A stretch of 64,000 bases of DNA from assembly GCF_013409045.1 (NCBI RefSeq), contig NZ_JACCBT010000001.1, positions 7,604,669 to 7,668,668 of the forward strand, given 5' to 3'. The stretch comes from Actinomadura citrea. GTDB lineage: Bacteria; Actinomycetota; Actinomycetes; Streptosporangiales; Streptosporangiaceae. The notes below the pieces were generated by a model. That model ran no database searches. It was not told the origin of the DNA and saw only the letters and a program-made list of their open reading frames with translations. Made by a program: the position numbers and the translations under genes. Below, one piece after another: positions 32,321 to 41,382 of the stretch (its first letter is position 1; each line of letters starts with the position of its first letter).

Positions 32321-32465
32321 TGGCCGGGTCTCCCCCTTCTCTCGCGCGCAGTCTCACCCTGGAGGACGCGGCCGCCCACCGCATCCGATGCTATGCGCCG
32401 CACCCCCGGCGCGTGTGACGGCCCGCGTCACCATGGTGCCCGCAGTCGGCCCTAAAGTTCCACTT

Positions 32466-33785
32466 GTGGACCTTGGTGACGGCACGGCCCTGCTGACCGA
32501 CCAGTACGAGCTGACCATGTTGCAGGCCGCCCTGCGCAGCGGGACGGAGGGCCGCCGCGCGGTCTTCGAGGTGTTCGCGCGGAGCCTCCCCGCCGGGCGC
32601 CGGTACGGGGTCGTCGCCGGCACCGGGCGGCTCCTGGACGCCATCGAGGCCTTCCGTTTCGGCGACGCCGAACTGGAGTTCCTCAGCGAGAACGGCATCG
32701 TGGACGAGCCCACGGTGCGCTGGCTTGAGAAGTACCGCTTCACCGGGAACGTCTGGGGCTACCCCGAGGGCGAGTGCTACTTCCCCGAATCGCCGATCCT
32801 GACGGTCGAGGGGACGTTCGGGGAGGCGGTCCTGCTGGAGACCATCGCCCTGTCGATCCTCAACCACGACTGCGCGATCGCGTCCGCCGCGTCCCGGATG
32901 GCGCAGGCCGCGCAGGAGCGCCCGATCATCGAGATGGGGTCGCGGCGCACCCACGAGCGCGCCGCCGTGGCCGCCGCCCGCGCCGCCTACATCGCCGGGT
33001 TCACCACCACGTCCAACCTGGAGGCGGGCCGGCTGTACGGCGTCCCGACCGCCGGGACGAGCGCGCACTCCTTCACCCTCCTGCACGACAGCGAGCGGCA
33101 CGCGTTCGAGGCGCAGCTCGCGGCCCTGGGCGAGGCCACCACACTGCTGGTCGACACCTACGAGGTCGAGCGGGCCGTCCGGACGGCGGTGGAGCTGGCG
33201 GGACCGAACCTCGGCGCCGTCCGGATCGACAGCGGCGACCTCGGCGTGATGGCGCGGCGCGTCCGCGAGCAGCTCGACTCCCTCGGCGCGCACGGCACGC
33301 GCATCGTGGTGACCGGCGACCTGGACGAGTACGGCATCGCGGCGCTCGGCGCGGCGCCCGTGGACGGGTACGGCGTGGGGACGTCCCTGGTGACCGGTTC
33401 CGGCGCCCCCACGGCCTCGCTCGTCTACAAGCTCGTCGCCCGGGCGGACGGCCCGCGGGAGGACGCGCCCATGCGCCCGGTGGCCAAGCGCTCGACGGGC
33501 AAGCCGAGCCGCGGCGGGCGCAAGACCGCCGTCCGCCGCGTCGACGGGCACGGCGTCGCCCACGCCGAGACCGTGTTCACCACGGAGCCGACGTCCGGCC
33601 CCCACGACCGCGTCCTCCAGGTGGAGCTGGTGCGGGACGGCGAGGTCGTCGGACGCGAGCCGCTCAGCGTCGCCAGGGAACGGCACACGCGCTCGGTCGC
33701 CGAACTGCCCCCGACGGCGCGCCGGCTCTCCAAGGGGGAGCCCGCCGTCCCGACCGAGTTCGTCGACGGCGGGCCACGCCGTTGA
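32466..33785 (+). CDS. pncB: Nicotinate phosphoribosyltransferase
   Basis: PncB joins nicotinate to PRPP, with ATP hydrolysis, to give nicotinate mononucleotide for NAD salvage. The 439-residue protein begins VDLGDGTALLTDQYELTMLQAAL and carries the catalytic histidine region EMGSRRTHERAAVAAARAAYIAGFTTTSN, plus VRIDSGDLG and GTSLVTGSG for phosphate binding. I chose GTG 32466 because TAAAGT ends 7 nt upstream, the leaderless pattern; ATG 32433 has no ribosome-binding site. It lies divergent from clpS and 76 bp upstream of pncA, the enzyme that makes its substrate. Confidence 0.94.
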   Translation: MDLGDGTALLTDQYELTMLQAALRSGTEGRRAVFEVFARSLPAGRRYGVVAGTGRLLDAIEAFRFGDAELEFLSENGIVDEPTVRWLEKYRFTGNVWGYPEGECYFPESPILTVEGTFGEAVLLETIALSILNHDCAIASAASRMAQAAQERPIIEMGSRRTHERAAVAAARAAYIAGFTTTSNLEAGRLYGVPTAGTSAHSFTLLHDSERHAFEAQLAALGEATTLLVDTYEVERAVRTAVELAGPNLGAVRIDSGDLGVMARRVREQLDSLGAHGTRIVVTGDLDEYGIAALGAAPVDGYGVGTSLVTGSGAPTASLVYKLVARADGPREDAPMRPVAKRSTGKPSRGGRKTAVRRVDGHGVAHAETVFTTEPTSGPHDRVLQVELVRDGEVVGREPLSVARERHTRSVAELPPTARRLSKGEPAVPTEFVDGGPRR

Positions 33786-33861
33786 GCCGTCCCGCGTGGG
33801 GGAACAAGGCTGGGGTACGGTCGGTGGAGGTCCGGTGGGGCAACCGGTAGAGGGAGCGGTC

Positions 33862-34443
33862 ATGGGCACGAAGGCTCTGATCATCGTGGACGTGCAGAAC
33901 GATTTCTGCGAGGGCGGTTCGCTCGCCGTCGGCGGCGGCGCCGCGGTGGCGACCGCGATCTCCGAGTACATGGCCGCCCACCGGTCCGAGTACGCGCACA
34001 TCGTGGCGACCCGCGACTTCCATCTCGACCCGGGCGGCCATTTCTCCGCCGAACCGGACTTCGCCGACACCTGGCCGCCGCACTGCGTGATCGGCACCCC
34101 CGGCGCCGACTTCCACCCCAACCTCGCCCTCGCCCCCATCGAGGCCGTGTTCAGCAAGGGCCGCGAGACCGCCGCCTACAGCGGCTTCGAGGGGTTCTCC
34201 GACGACGAGACCCCGCTCGCCGACTGGCTCGCCGCCCGCGGCGTGGACTCCGTCGACGTCGTCGGCATCGCCACCGACCACTGCGTCCGCGCCACGGCGG
34301 TGGACGCCGTCCGCGCGGGCCTGCGCACCACCGTCCTGCTGGACCTCACGGCCGGGGTCGGCAAGGCCACCGTCGACCGGGCGCTGGACGAGCTCGGGCA
34401 GGAGGGCATCGTCCTGTCCGGCGCCCCGGTGGTGACCGCCTGA
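33862..34443 (+). CDS. pncA: Nicotinamidase
   Basis: PncA hydrolyses nicotinamide to nicotinate, feeding the neighbouring PncB. The 193-residue cysteine hydrolase has the triad Asp10 (IIVDVQNDFCEGG), lysine in VFSKGRE, and the nucleophile cysteine in ATDHCVRAT; the metal ligands are in TRDFHLDPGGHF. ATG 33862 follows GAGGGAG. In Mycobacterium tuberculosis this enzyme activates pyrazinamide. The next gene starts 2 bp after its stop. Confidence 0.94.
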   Translation: MGTKALIIVDVQNDFCEGGSLAVGGGAAVATAISEYMAAHRSEYAHIVATRDFHLDPGGHFSAEPDFADTWPPHCVIGTPGADFHPNLALAPIEAVFSKGRETAAYSGFEGFSDDETPLADWLAARGVDSVDVVGIATDHCVRATAVDAVRAGLRTTVLLDLTAGVGKATVDRALDELGQEGIVLSGAPVVTA

Positions 34444-34445
34444 CC

Positions 34446-34991
34446 ATGCCCCCGGACAACCCCCCGGACACGGCCGAGCCCATGGTCATCCTGGTCGCCG
34501 GCGTGTCCGGCAGCGGCAAGACCACGATCGGCACGCTCCTCGCCGAACGCCTCGGCTGGGAGTACGCCGAGGCCGACGCGTTCCACTCCGAGGCCAACGT
34601 CGCCAAGATGCGCGCGGGCCACCCCCTCACCGACGCTGACCGGCTCCCCTGGCTGCGCGCCATCGCCGCGTGGATCGCCGACCGCCTCGCCACCGGCCGC
34701 CCCGGCGTCGTCACCTGCTCCGCCCTCAAACGCCGCTACCGCGACCTGCTGGCCGGCGGCCACGCGGGCGTCCGCCTGGTCCTGCTGGACGGCGACCGCG
34801 ACACGATCGCCGCCCGCATGCGCTCCCGCAAGGGCCACTTCTTCAAGGCCGAGCTCCTCGACTCCCAGTTCGCCGACCTCGAACCCCCGGGCCCGGACGA
34901 GAACATCATCACCGCCCCCGTCACGGGCACCCCCGAGGAAACCGTCACCCACATCCTCAAGTCCCTGGCCCTGACTCCCACCTCCCCCTGA
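34446..34991 (+). CDS. gntK: Gluconokinase
   Basis: The 181-residue kinase phosphorylates D-gluconate to 6-phosphogluconate. It has the P-loop VAGVSGSGKTTIG (about residues 17-29), EADAFHSEANVAKMRAGHPLTDADRLPWL for substrate binding, and VTCSALKRRYRDLL and RKGHFFKAELLDSQFADLE typical of GntK. It lies 2 bp downstream of pncA, so it is in the same transcript even though the pathways differ; the grouping may be accidental. No gluconate transporter is adjacent. Confidence 0.94.
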   Translation: MPPDNPPDTAEPMVILVAGVSGSGKTTIGTLLAERLGWEYAEADAFHSEANVAKMRAGHPLTDADRLPWLRAIAAWIADRLATGRPGVVTCSALKRRYRDLLAGGHAGVRLVLLDGDRDTIAARMRSRKGHFFKAELLDSQFADLEPPGPDENIITAPVTGTPEETVTHILKSLALTPTSP

Positions 34992-35126
34992 CCTCATGCC
35001 GATGACGATGATCGCCTGACGTCACTTCCGGGTGCCGTGCAACGAGACCGGGCCGTGGCGGCCCGCACGCCCGGTTCGGCGATCACACCTACTCCACCAT
35101 GGCCACGCGTCCCAGATCGGAACGAA

Positions 35127-35154
35127 GAGAGACCCGGCTGGTGCCGGGCCTCTC
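35127..35154. terminator. Strong hairpin in the gap after gntK
   Basis: GAGAG-A-CCCGGC (35127-35138) pairs with GCCGGG-C-CTCTC (35143-35154) around the loop TGGT, with one mismatch. There is no long T-run. It lies between gntK and the convergent hypothetical gene ending at 35227 and could serve both. The rest of 34992-35226 shows nothing I can name. Confidence 0.6.
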
Positions 35155-35226
35155 GATGTGCGGGGCTTTGGCCGGCGCCGAAGCCTTGGTGAAGGGTGAC
35201 GGCCGGCGGCCGTTGCCCGTGGCTGG

Positions 35227-35835
35227 TCAGGTGCTCTCGCGAAGGGTCTCGCGCCAGCACTCGCCCAAGATCCACAGGGCTCGGTCGTCCCAGTCGCCGT
35301 GAACGTCGACGTTCCCTCCCTTGGGGGAGATGGTGAGGGAACTGGGGGCGGCCGCCTCGACCTGTACGGACCCGCCGTTGGTGTACGCGGAGAGTTCACC
35401 GCTGGTCTTGCCGACCTTGATCGAGCTCCACCAGCCCTTGGTGGACAGAACGGCCGTGGAGTTCGTGGGGATCTCCTCGACCCTGATGCGCCCGAAGGCG
35501 GTCAGTTGGACGCGCCCGATCGGGCCGGTGGTGGTGATGCGACCTCGCGTGTACGCCTGGATGAGGTAGGCGAAATCGCGCGGAACGCGGACGGTGACCG
35601 CCCTGACGAGCGCGCCCCATTCCCACAGGCGATCACAACGGACGAAGCAGTATCCGTTGGTGGTGGGATCCAGGATGACCCACTCGGGGATCCTGCGGAG
35701 TCCGAGGCCGCTCAGGACGACCTGAACGTCCGGGCGGTCTTCGGCGACGATGGTCATCGCGCCGAATCCACCATGGAGAATCGGGCTGAGGCCGGGTTGC
35801 ACGGTCAGAAGGCGCTGCTTGAGAAGACGACGCAT
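35227..35835 (-). CDS. Hypothetical protein, probably beta-rich
   Basis: The 202-residue protein is not a family I recognise. It has an excellent ribosome-binding site (AAGGAG, 6 nt before ATG 35835) and no signal peptide or membrane helix. The sequence alternates short hydrophobic strands with Gly, Ser and Thr: GRITTTGPIGRVQLTAFGRIRVEEIPTNST, SSIKVGKTSGELSAYTNGG, SVQVEAAAPSSLTISPKGGNVDVHGDW, which suggests stacked beta strands or a beta-solenoid. The ending ALWILGECWRETLREST is helical. Its third-position GC is lower than its neighbours, as if acquired. It stands alone on the minus strand. Confidence 0.7.
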   Translation of the reverse strand: MRRLLKQRLLTVQPGLSPILHGGFGAMTIVAEDRPDVQVVLSGLGLRRIPEWVILDPTTNGYCFVRCDRLWEWGALVRAVTVRVPRDFAYLIQAYTRGRITTTGPIGRVQLTAFGRIRVEEIPTNSTAVLSTKGWWSSIKVGKTSGELSAYTNGGSVQVEAAAPSSLTISPKGGNVDVHGDWDDRALWILGECWRETLREST

Positions 35836-36420
35836 GTCGTACTCCTTGAGTAGTGGTGTCTGGGTTGCGTTGCACTCGCGCTGATGCGCGGGTGCTTCAT
35901 ATCACCGTCCGCATGCTGAATCGCTTCGCAATCAGGCGATGCCGCTCTGCCTGCAAATCTTTGGCCTGAGTTCCCCGCCCCCTCCCCGACAGCACCGGGC
36001 GGGGAGCCGTCGCAGACGGCACCTGACAGCATCCGCGACGGCGGACGGCATCGGCGCCAGCGTCCTCAGGCCGGGCGCCATCAGCAGCGGCATTCACAAC
36101 TTCCGGGCTGCCCGCCGCCCCGCGCGCCCCCTTTGCAGGGGCAACCAGACCAGCCTGACAAGGCGGTCACAGTATGGAAATCCACGCCTTTTCACATCAT
36201 CTACGAGGCCTGGCCGGCCTTCATTTCGCGCCCTGATTCGAGGGCTCGGCCTCTGAGCACGCACGTGCCGGTACTCCTCCAGGCCGACGCCCTTGGCGTG
36301 GGCGTCCAGCACCTGCGCGTGAGAGGCGCTGTTGCGCGCGCGGGCCACCCTCTCACCGACGACGACCACCTCCCCTGGCGGAGCCAGGCCCTCGTTCACT
36401 TCTGATCGAACCGCCGGACT
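35836..36420. other. Gene-poor stretch with decayed coding remnants
   Basis: These 585 bp have lower GC than the flanks and no complete gene. On the minus strand about 36405-36260 reads PPGEVVVVGERVARARNSAS and then HAQVLDAHAKGVGLEEYRHV, with GC-rich third codon positions, which looks like a fragment of an unidentified protein; downstream of it the codon use becomes random. The adjacent plus-strand monooxygenase is also truncated at its 5' end, so the stretch looks like the scar of a deletion or insertion. I see no transposase or attachment repeat. Confidence 0.45.
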
Positions 36421-37227
36421 ATGGCACGTCTCGAACCGGTGGGTGACGAAGGTGGTGCCGGGGACCGGGATGGCGTACTGGTCCATTTCGCGGACGGGCG
36501 CCAGGAGGCGTTCGACCTCGTGGTCGGCGCGGACGGCGCCTGGTCCCGGGTCCGCCCGGCGGTCTCGCCGGTGACGCCGCAGTACACCGGCGTCACCTTG
36601 GTCGAGACCTCCCTGGACGACGTCGACACCCGCCACCCCGACCTCGCCCGGCTGGTCGGCGACGGTTCCGTGGCGGTGTACGGCGTGAACCGAGGTCTCG
36701 TCGCCCAGCGCAACAGCGGCGGCCACGTCAAGGTGTACGCCCAATTCCGCGCGCCGCTGGACTGGCACACGAACCTGGACCCGGCCGACGTCGAGGCCGT
36801 GCGGTCGAGCCTGCTGGCCCTGTTCGACGGCTGGGCCGCTCCCGTCCTCGATCTGCTCCGCCACGGCAGCGCTTTCGTCCACCGCCCCCTCTACGTCCTG
36901 CCCGTGTCCCACACCTGGAGCCATGTCCCGGGGGTGACGCTACTGGGCGACGCCGCCCATCTGATGCCCCCCTTGGGGGCGGGCGCGAACCTCGCGATGC
37001 TGGAAGGCGCCGAGCTCGCCGAGTCCATCGCCGCCGGCCCCGGAGATATGGACAAGGGCATCCGCGTCTTCGAGGAACAGATGTGGGCACGGGCCGGCAG
37101 GTGGGCGAAGATCACGACGGCCGGTCTGGAACGCCTTGTGAGCCCGGACCCCGCCGAAGCCCTCGCCCTCTTCGACCAGGTCCAGCCACCCGTGCGACGG
37201 CCCCCAGCGCGTGGCGGGCGTCCTTGA
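36421..37227 (+). pseudogene. FAD-dependent monooxygenase lacking its N-terminal FAD domain
   Basis: The 268 residues match the middle and end of TetX/PHBH-type flavin monooxygenases: the DG motif LVVGADGAWSRVRP (about residues 33-46), DTRHPDLARLVGDGSVAVY, and the GD motif VTLLGDAAHLMPPLGAGANLAMLEG near residue 190. The first roughly 120 residues with the GxGxxG dinucleotide-binding motif are absent, and I do not find them in any frame upstream. Without them FAD binding is unlikely. The ATG at 36421 has no ribosome-binding site. I call it a 5'-truncated relic. It is convergent with the helicase gene. Confidence 0.75.
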
Positions 37228-37302
37228 CGACGTCCTCCAGGATCGCCTGGGCGCCCGCGGTCCCGCCGACTCCGCGGCAGACTCGGCCGCGGCGGTGACG
37301 CG

Positions 37303-39075
37303 TCAGCGGCGGCGTTTGGTGGCCCATTCGCGGATCTTGGCTATGCGCTCGCGGATCTCCTCGGCGCTCGCCTGGGGGACGGGCGGGCCGCCGCAGGCGC
37401 GCCGCAGCTCGTTGTGGATGACTCCCTGCGGCTGGCCGGTCCGGTGGTTCCAGGAGTTGACGAGGCCGTTCAGCTCGCGGCGCAGGGCCGCGATGTCCTC
37501 GGCGGCGGTGCGGTCGGCGCGGGGGTCGCCGGTCTTGCGCCTGCGCTCGTTGGCGATCTGCTCGGCCTGCCGCTTGCGCAGCAGCGCCGACACCTGGTCG
37601 GGCTCCAGCAGGCCGGGGATGCCGAGGAACTCCTCCTCCTCGGCCGACCCCGGCTCGGCGTTCATGCCGAACTCGCCGCCGTCGTAGAGCACGCGGTCGA
37701 ACGTCGCGGACGCCTCCACCGTCTCGAACGGCAGCTCCTCGCCGACGTCGGGCGAGTCCTGCTCGCGGTTGGCCTCGGCGAGCAGATCGTCGTCGAGGCC
37801 GTCCTCGCGGACGGGCCGGTCGAGGACGTGGTCGCGCTCCTCCTCCATCTCGGAGGCGTGGCCCATCAGCGTCGGCACCGACGGCAGGAACACCGACGCG
37901 GTCTCGCCGCGCTTGCGGGCGCGGACGAAGCGCCCGATGGCCTGCGCGAAGAACAGCGGCGTGCTGGTGGAGGTGGCGTACACGCCGACGCACAGCCGCG
38001 GGATGTCGACGCCCTCGGACACCATGCGGACCGCGACCATCCAGCGGTCGTCGGTCTCGCCGAACGCCTTGATCTTCTTGGACGCGGTCGGGTCGTCCGA
38101 CAGCACGATCGTGGCGCCCTGCCCGGTCACCGCGCGCAGCATCTTGGCGTAGGCGCGGGCGGCCTCGTGATCGGTGGCGATGACCAGGCCGCCCGCGTCC
38201 GGGATGACGCGGCGCAGCTCGGTGAGGCGGCGGTCGGCCGCGGCCAGCACCTGTGTGATCCAGTTGCCCTTGGGGTCGAGCGCGGCCCGCCACGCCTGGG
38301 ACGTCTGGTCCTGGGTGAGCGGCTCGCCGAGGGTCGCGGTGATCTCGTCGCCCGCGCGGGTGCGCCAGCGCATCTCGCCCGCGTACGCCAGGAAGATCAC
38401 CGGTCGGACGACGCCGTCGGCGAGGGCGGGGCCGTAGCCGTAGGTGTAGTCGGCCCGGCTGCGCCGGACGCCGTCCGGCCCCTCCTCGTACTGGACGAAC
38501 GGGATCGGGTTGATGTCGGTGCGGAAGGGCGTGCCGGAGAGGGCGACCCGCCGCGTCGCCGGCTCGAACGCCTCCCGGACGGCGTCGCCCCACGACAGAC
38601 CGTCGCCCGCGTGGTGCACCTCGTCGAAGATGACCAGCGACTTGCGCGCCTCGGTGCGGTTGCGGTGCAGTGCCGGGCGCGCGGCGACGGTCGCGTACGT
38701 GACGGCGACGCCGTGGAAGTCCTTGCCGACGGGGCCCTGCCCGTTCTGGTACTCGGGGTCGATCCTGATGCCGACGCGGGCCGCCGACTCGGCCCACTGC
38801 CGCTTGAGGTGCTCGGTGGGGCACACGATCGTGAGCGACGAGACGACGCGGCGCTCCATCAGCTCGCGGGCGAGCCGGAGCGCGAACGTCGTCTTGCCGG
38901 CGCCCGGCGTCGCGACGGTGAGGAAGTCGCGCGGGCCGGGCGCCGTTCCGTCCGCGCCGAAGTACGCCTCCAGCGCCTGCTGCTGCCAGGCGCGCAGGGA
39001 GGACGCGGTCCCCCAGGCGGCCCGCTCGGGGAAGGCGGGGGGCATGCTCGATGCGGCGAAGGTGCTCACGGTCAT
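37303..39075 (-). CDS. DEAD/DEAH-box superfamily 2 helicase
   Basis: The 590-residue protein has helicase domain 1 with Walker A ATPGAGKTTFALRLA (about residues 54-68), IVCPTEHLKRQW, Walker B IFDEVHHAGD (DEVH type) and SGTPFRTD, and domain 2 with VSEGVDIPRLCVGVYATSTSTPLFFAQAIGRFVRARKRGE. This resembles the restriction-enzyme-like ERCC3/RAD25-type helicases found widely in actinomycetes with no known role. There is no nuclease or methylase beside it to suggest a defence island. The C-terminal third, with RELNGLVNSWNHRTG, is helical. ATG 39075 gives MTVSTFAASS. Confidence 0.9.
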   Translation of the reverse strand: MTVSTFAASSMPPAFPERAAWGTASSLRAWQQQALEAYFGADGTAPGPRDFLTVATPGAGKTTFALRLARELMERRVVSSLTIVCPTEHLKRQWAESAARVGIRIDPEYQNGQGPVGKDFHGVAVTYATVAARPALHRNRTEARKSLVIFDEVHHAGDGLSWGDAVREAFEPATRRVALSGTPFRTDINPIPFVQYEEGPDGVRRSRADYTYGYGPALADGVVRPVIFLAYAGEMRWRTRAGDEITATLGEPLTQDQTSQAWRAALDPKGNWITQVLAAADRRLTELRRVIPDAGGLVIATDHEAARAYAKMLRAVTGQGATIVLSDDPTASKKIKAFGETDDRWMVAVRMVSEGVDIPRLCVGVYATSTSTPLFFAQAIGRFVRARKRGETASVFLPSVPTLMGHASEMEEERDHVLDRPVREDGLDDDLLAEANREQDSPDVGEELPFETVEASATFDRVLYDGGEFGMNAEPGSAEEEEFLGIPGLLEPDQVSALLRKRQAEQIANERRRKTGDPRADRTAAEDIAALRRELNGLVNSWNHRTGQPQGVIHNELRRACGGPPVPQASAEEIRERIAKIREWATKRRR

Positions 39076-39081
39076 TGAAGG

Positions 39082-40230
39082 CTACCGAGCCGCACCGACA
39101 GATCGTGCCGCGCCCGGCGCACCTGTGCCGAGATCCACACGGTGGCGGCCGGGCTTTCGGGACCGGTACGCCGCCCACACGGCACGGATCCGGCGGCCCT
39201 GACCTGTGGTGAAGCCCCGCATGCAGGCGTCGTGCGCGTAGTCCATGAAATTGTGGATCGGATCGCGGCCGCGCTGCGGGCACGTGTCGCGGCCCTGCGG
39301 GCAGCCCTGCGCCGGCTCCTGCTCGTACGGAGTGTCGGCCACCCCGTCGCCCGGCGACACGCACCCGCCCTCGAACGTGTGCATCAGACCGAGCCAGTGC
39401 CCGATCTCGTGGACGGCCGTGAACCCGTGGTTGAACGGCGCGTACGACCCGTACGGCAGGCTGCGGAAGTCGACGATGACGCCGTCCAGGCGCGGGTCGC
39501 GCCGGTACCACTGCGGGAAGGTGGAGAAGCCCAGCACGTCAGAGCCGACGGCCGCCGTGTAGAGGTTGAGCGTGCCGCGCCCGCCCTTGCGCAGGCGCCG
39601 CTTGATCGGGCCCTCGTTGCGCTGCGGGTTGTGGAACCAGGCCGAGTTGTCGGTGCGGTCCAGGGAGTCGAGCCGGAACCTCACATGGGTGTCGGAGCCG
39701 CCGAGGCGTCCGCCGTAGGCCGCGTTCAGCGTGGCGATCTGGCGCCGGACCGCCGCCGTGGACAGCCGCCCGGAACCCCCGCTGTGGACGACGTGGAACC
39801 GCACCGGCACGACGAGGCTCCCCGTCGCGCGCCGTTCCGACCCGCGGCGGGCCGAGCCCGGGAGCGTCTCGCCGAGCAGGCGCGAGTCGAGGAGGGCCTC
39901 GTCGGTCGTCCCGAACCGGTCGAGGAGCGTGCGGCGGAGGTCGGCGAGCATGGCGGTGGCCTGCTCGTGGCCGAGGTCGGCCCGGTCGCGCGCCTGGGCC
40001 GATCTCGCCACCCCGCCCGAGGCGCCCCTCCCGCGGAGGGCGGTCCCGCCGACGGCGGCCGTCCCGCCCGTTGTGCCCGTCGTGCCCGTCGTGCCCGGGC
40101 GGACGCAGTCGTCGCCGCCGGCGGCGGGAGCGACCTTCGTCCGTTCCCACTCCCCCTCACTCACCGAACCTGGAACAGCACACACCGTGACCGTCAGTGC
40201 GCACAGTGAAACCCCGGCCAAGCGCCGCAT
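39082..40230 (-). CDS. Secreted zinc metalloprotease, M43 (pappalysin) family
   Basis: The 382-residue protein has a signal peptide (MRRLAGVSLCALTVTVCAVPG), a low-complexity linker with Gly-Thr-Thr repeats encoded by three 9-bp units (40067-40093), and a protease domain. The metal site is FTAVHEIGHWLGLMHTFEGGC, an HExxHxxGxxH zincin motif, followed by the Met-turn region NFMDYAHDACMRGFTTGQ, typical of cytophagalysin-like M43B enzymes. ADTPYEQEPAQGCP is also a family feature. It would act outside the cell; the substrate is unknown. It ends 6 bp before the helicase start on the same strand. Confidence 0.92.
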   Translation of the reverse strand: MRRLAGVSLCALTVTVCAVPGSVSEGEWERTKVAPAAGGDDCVRPGTTGTTGTTGGTAAVGGTALRGRGASGGVARSAQARDRADLGHEQATAMLADLRRTLLDRFGTTDEALLDSRLLGETLPGSARRGSERRATGSLVVPVRFHVVHSGGSGRLSTAAVRRQIATLNAAYGGRLGGSDTHVRFRLDSLDRTDNSAWFHNPQRNEGPIKRRLRKGGRGTLNLYTAAVGSDVLGFSTFPQWYRRDPRLDGVIVDFRSLPYGSYAPFNHGFTAVHEIGHWLGLMHTFEGGCVSPGDGVADTPYEQEPAQGCPQGRDTCPQRGRDPIHNFMDYAHDACMRGFTTGQGRRIRAVWAAYRSRKPGRHRVDLGTGAPGAARSVGAAR

Positions 40231-40371
40231 TCAATCCCCCGATTGTTCAGGGACGTCCCTTTCGGGGCATCCCGCGATAAGAAAGGCCGAGGTCCCGCGG
40301 CACATGACCGCAGGACCTCTCGCGCGCACGCCTACCCGGCGCCGCGCCGTCGGCCGCCGTTCAGCGGCCGG

Positions 40372-40635
40372 TCACTCCTCGCCCTTGCCCCCGCCCGACT
40401 GCATGGACTCGTAGATCTCCTTGCACTCCGGGCAGACGGGGTACTTCTTCGGATCCCGGTTCGGCACCCAGACCTTGCCGCACAGCGCGATCACCGGCGT
40501 ACCGGTCACCGCGCTCTCGGTGATCTTGGCCTTCTTCACGTAGTGGGCGAACCGCTCGTGGTCGCCGTCACCGTGGGAGAGGTCCGGCTTGACATCGGTC
40601 TGGGTGTCGCCGTCGGGAAGGATCTTCGTACTCAC
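40372..40635 (-). CDS. DUF3039 protein
   Basis: The 87-residue protein has the DUF3039 core: HGDGDHERFAHYVKKAKITESAVTGTPVIALCGKVWVPNRDPKKYPVCPECKEIYESM. The cysteines in ALCGKVW and VCPECK could bind zinc. Members are small actinobacterial proteins of unknown function. I chose GTG 40635 because AAGGTG lies 7-8 nt upstream; GTG 40644 is also in frame. It follows the YqgE gene closely on the same strand. Confidence 0.88.
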   Translation of the reverse strand: MSTKILPDGDTQTDVKPDLSHGDGDHERFAHYVKKAKITESAVTGTPVIALCGKVWVPNRDPKKYPVCPECKEIYESMQSGGGKGEE

Positions 40636-40645
40636 ACCGTTCACC

Positions 40646-41230
40646 TTAGTTCAGCGTCGGGTCCTCGGGGAAAGTGGCGACGAAGGCCAGGTCGCCGCCC
40701 TGCCTGCGGAGCACGTCCTGCCACAGCCGGTCCGGGTCGCCGGCGAACACGTCCCCCGCCTCGGCGGGCACCAGGTACCACGAGCCCTCCTCGACCTCGG
40801 TGCGCAGCTGCCCGGGTGACCAGCCCGCGTATCCGGCGAACACGCGCAGTTGCAGCAGCTCCGCCGCGAGCAGGCCGGGCGGGGCCTCCAGGTCGACCAG
40901 GCCGACCCGGGCGACCTCATGGCCGCCGTCCAGGGCGCGCCATCCGAGCGGCTCGTCCTCGCCGGGGAGCCGGGCCAGGGCGAGCGCGTTCTCCAGCGCG
41001 ACCGGCCCGCCCTGGAACACCACGGCCGGTCCGGTCACCAGCTCCGCCCACGGCGGCAGCACGCGGTCCACCGGAATCTCGGTCGGCCGGTTGAGGACAA
41101 CCCCGAGGGTTCCCCCGTCGCCGTCGTGCTCGACCAGCAGGACGACGCTGCGCCGAAAGTTCGGATCCTCCAGCTGTGGAGTGGCCACCAGCAGGAGCCC
41201 GACCCTGATCCCGTCTTCCATGGGTCCCAT
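40646..41230 (-). CDS. YqgE/AlgH family protein
   Basis: The 194-residue protein matches YqgE/AlgH: VGLLLVATPQLEDPNFRRSVVLLVEHDGDGGTLGVVLNRPTEIPV, VFQGGPVALENALAL, and FAGYAGWSPGQLRTEVEEGSWYLVPA. The family is widespread and its function is unsettled; it has been called a regulator of alginate synthesis in Pseudomonas, but there is no clear role here. ATG 41230 (MGPMEDGIRV) or 41221 is the start; longer versions cover the promoter. Confidence 0.92.
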   Translation of the reverse strand: MGPMEDGIRVGLLLVATPQLEDPNFRRSVVLLVEHDGDGGTLGVVLNRPTEIPVDRVLPPWAELVTGPAVVFQGGPVALENALALARLPGEDEPLGWRALDGGHEVARVGLVDLEAPPGLLAAELLQLRVFAGYAGWSPGQLRTEVEEGSWYLVPAEAGDVFAGDPDRLWQDVLRRQGGDLAFVATFPEDPTLN

Positions 41231-41382
41231 GATGCGTTGCCCGGACCTCCGGCGGCACGCCTCCTCGCTCGTTAGCCTGTTACGCATTCCTATCGATGGG
41301 GATATCGGCACCACAAGGTCCTGGGTTAAGAATGATCTAGGATCATCGGCCACCCGCTTGGTGCGGGCCGGGAGGACCAGCG

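Noticed and set aside
36094..36924. 276-residue minus-strand frame across the monooxygenase
   Set aside because: Most of it is the complement of the monooxygenase relic; only the 36260-36405 part looks coding and is reported separately as a remnant.
40067..40093. Short 9-bp tandem repeat as a CRISPR-like array
   Set aside because: It is three units of 9 bp within a coding region, encoding Gly-Thr-Thr in a linker; there are no spacers.
37303..40230. Defence island centred on the SF2 helicase
   Set aside because: The neighbours are a secreted metalloprotease, DUF3039 and YqgE, with no nuclease, methylase or toxin, so there is no support for a defence role.
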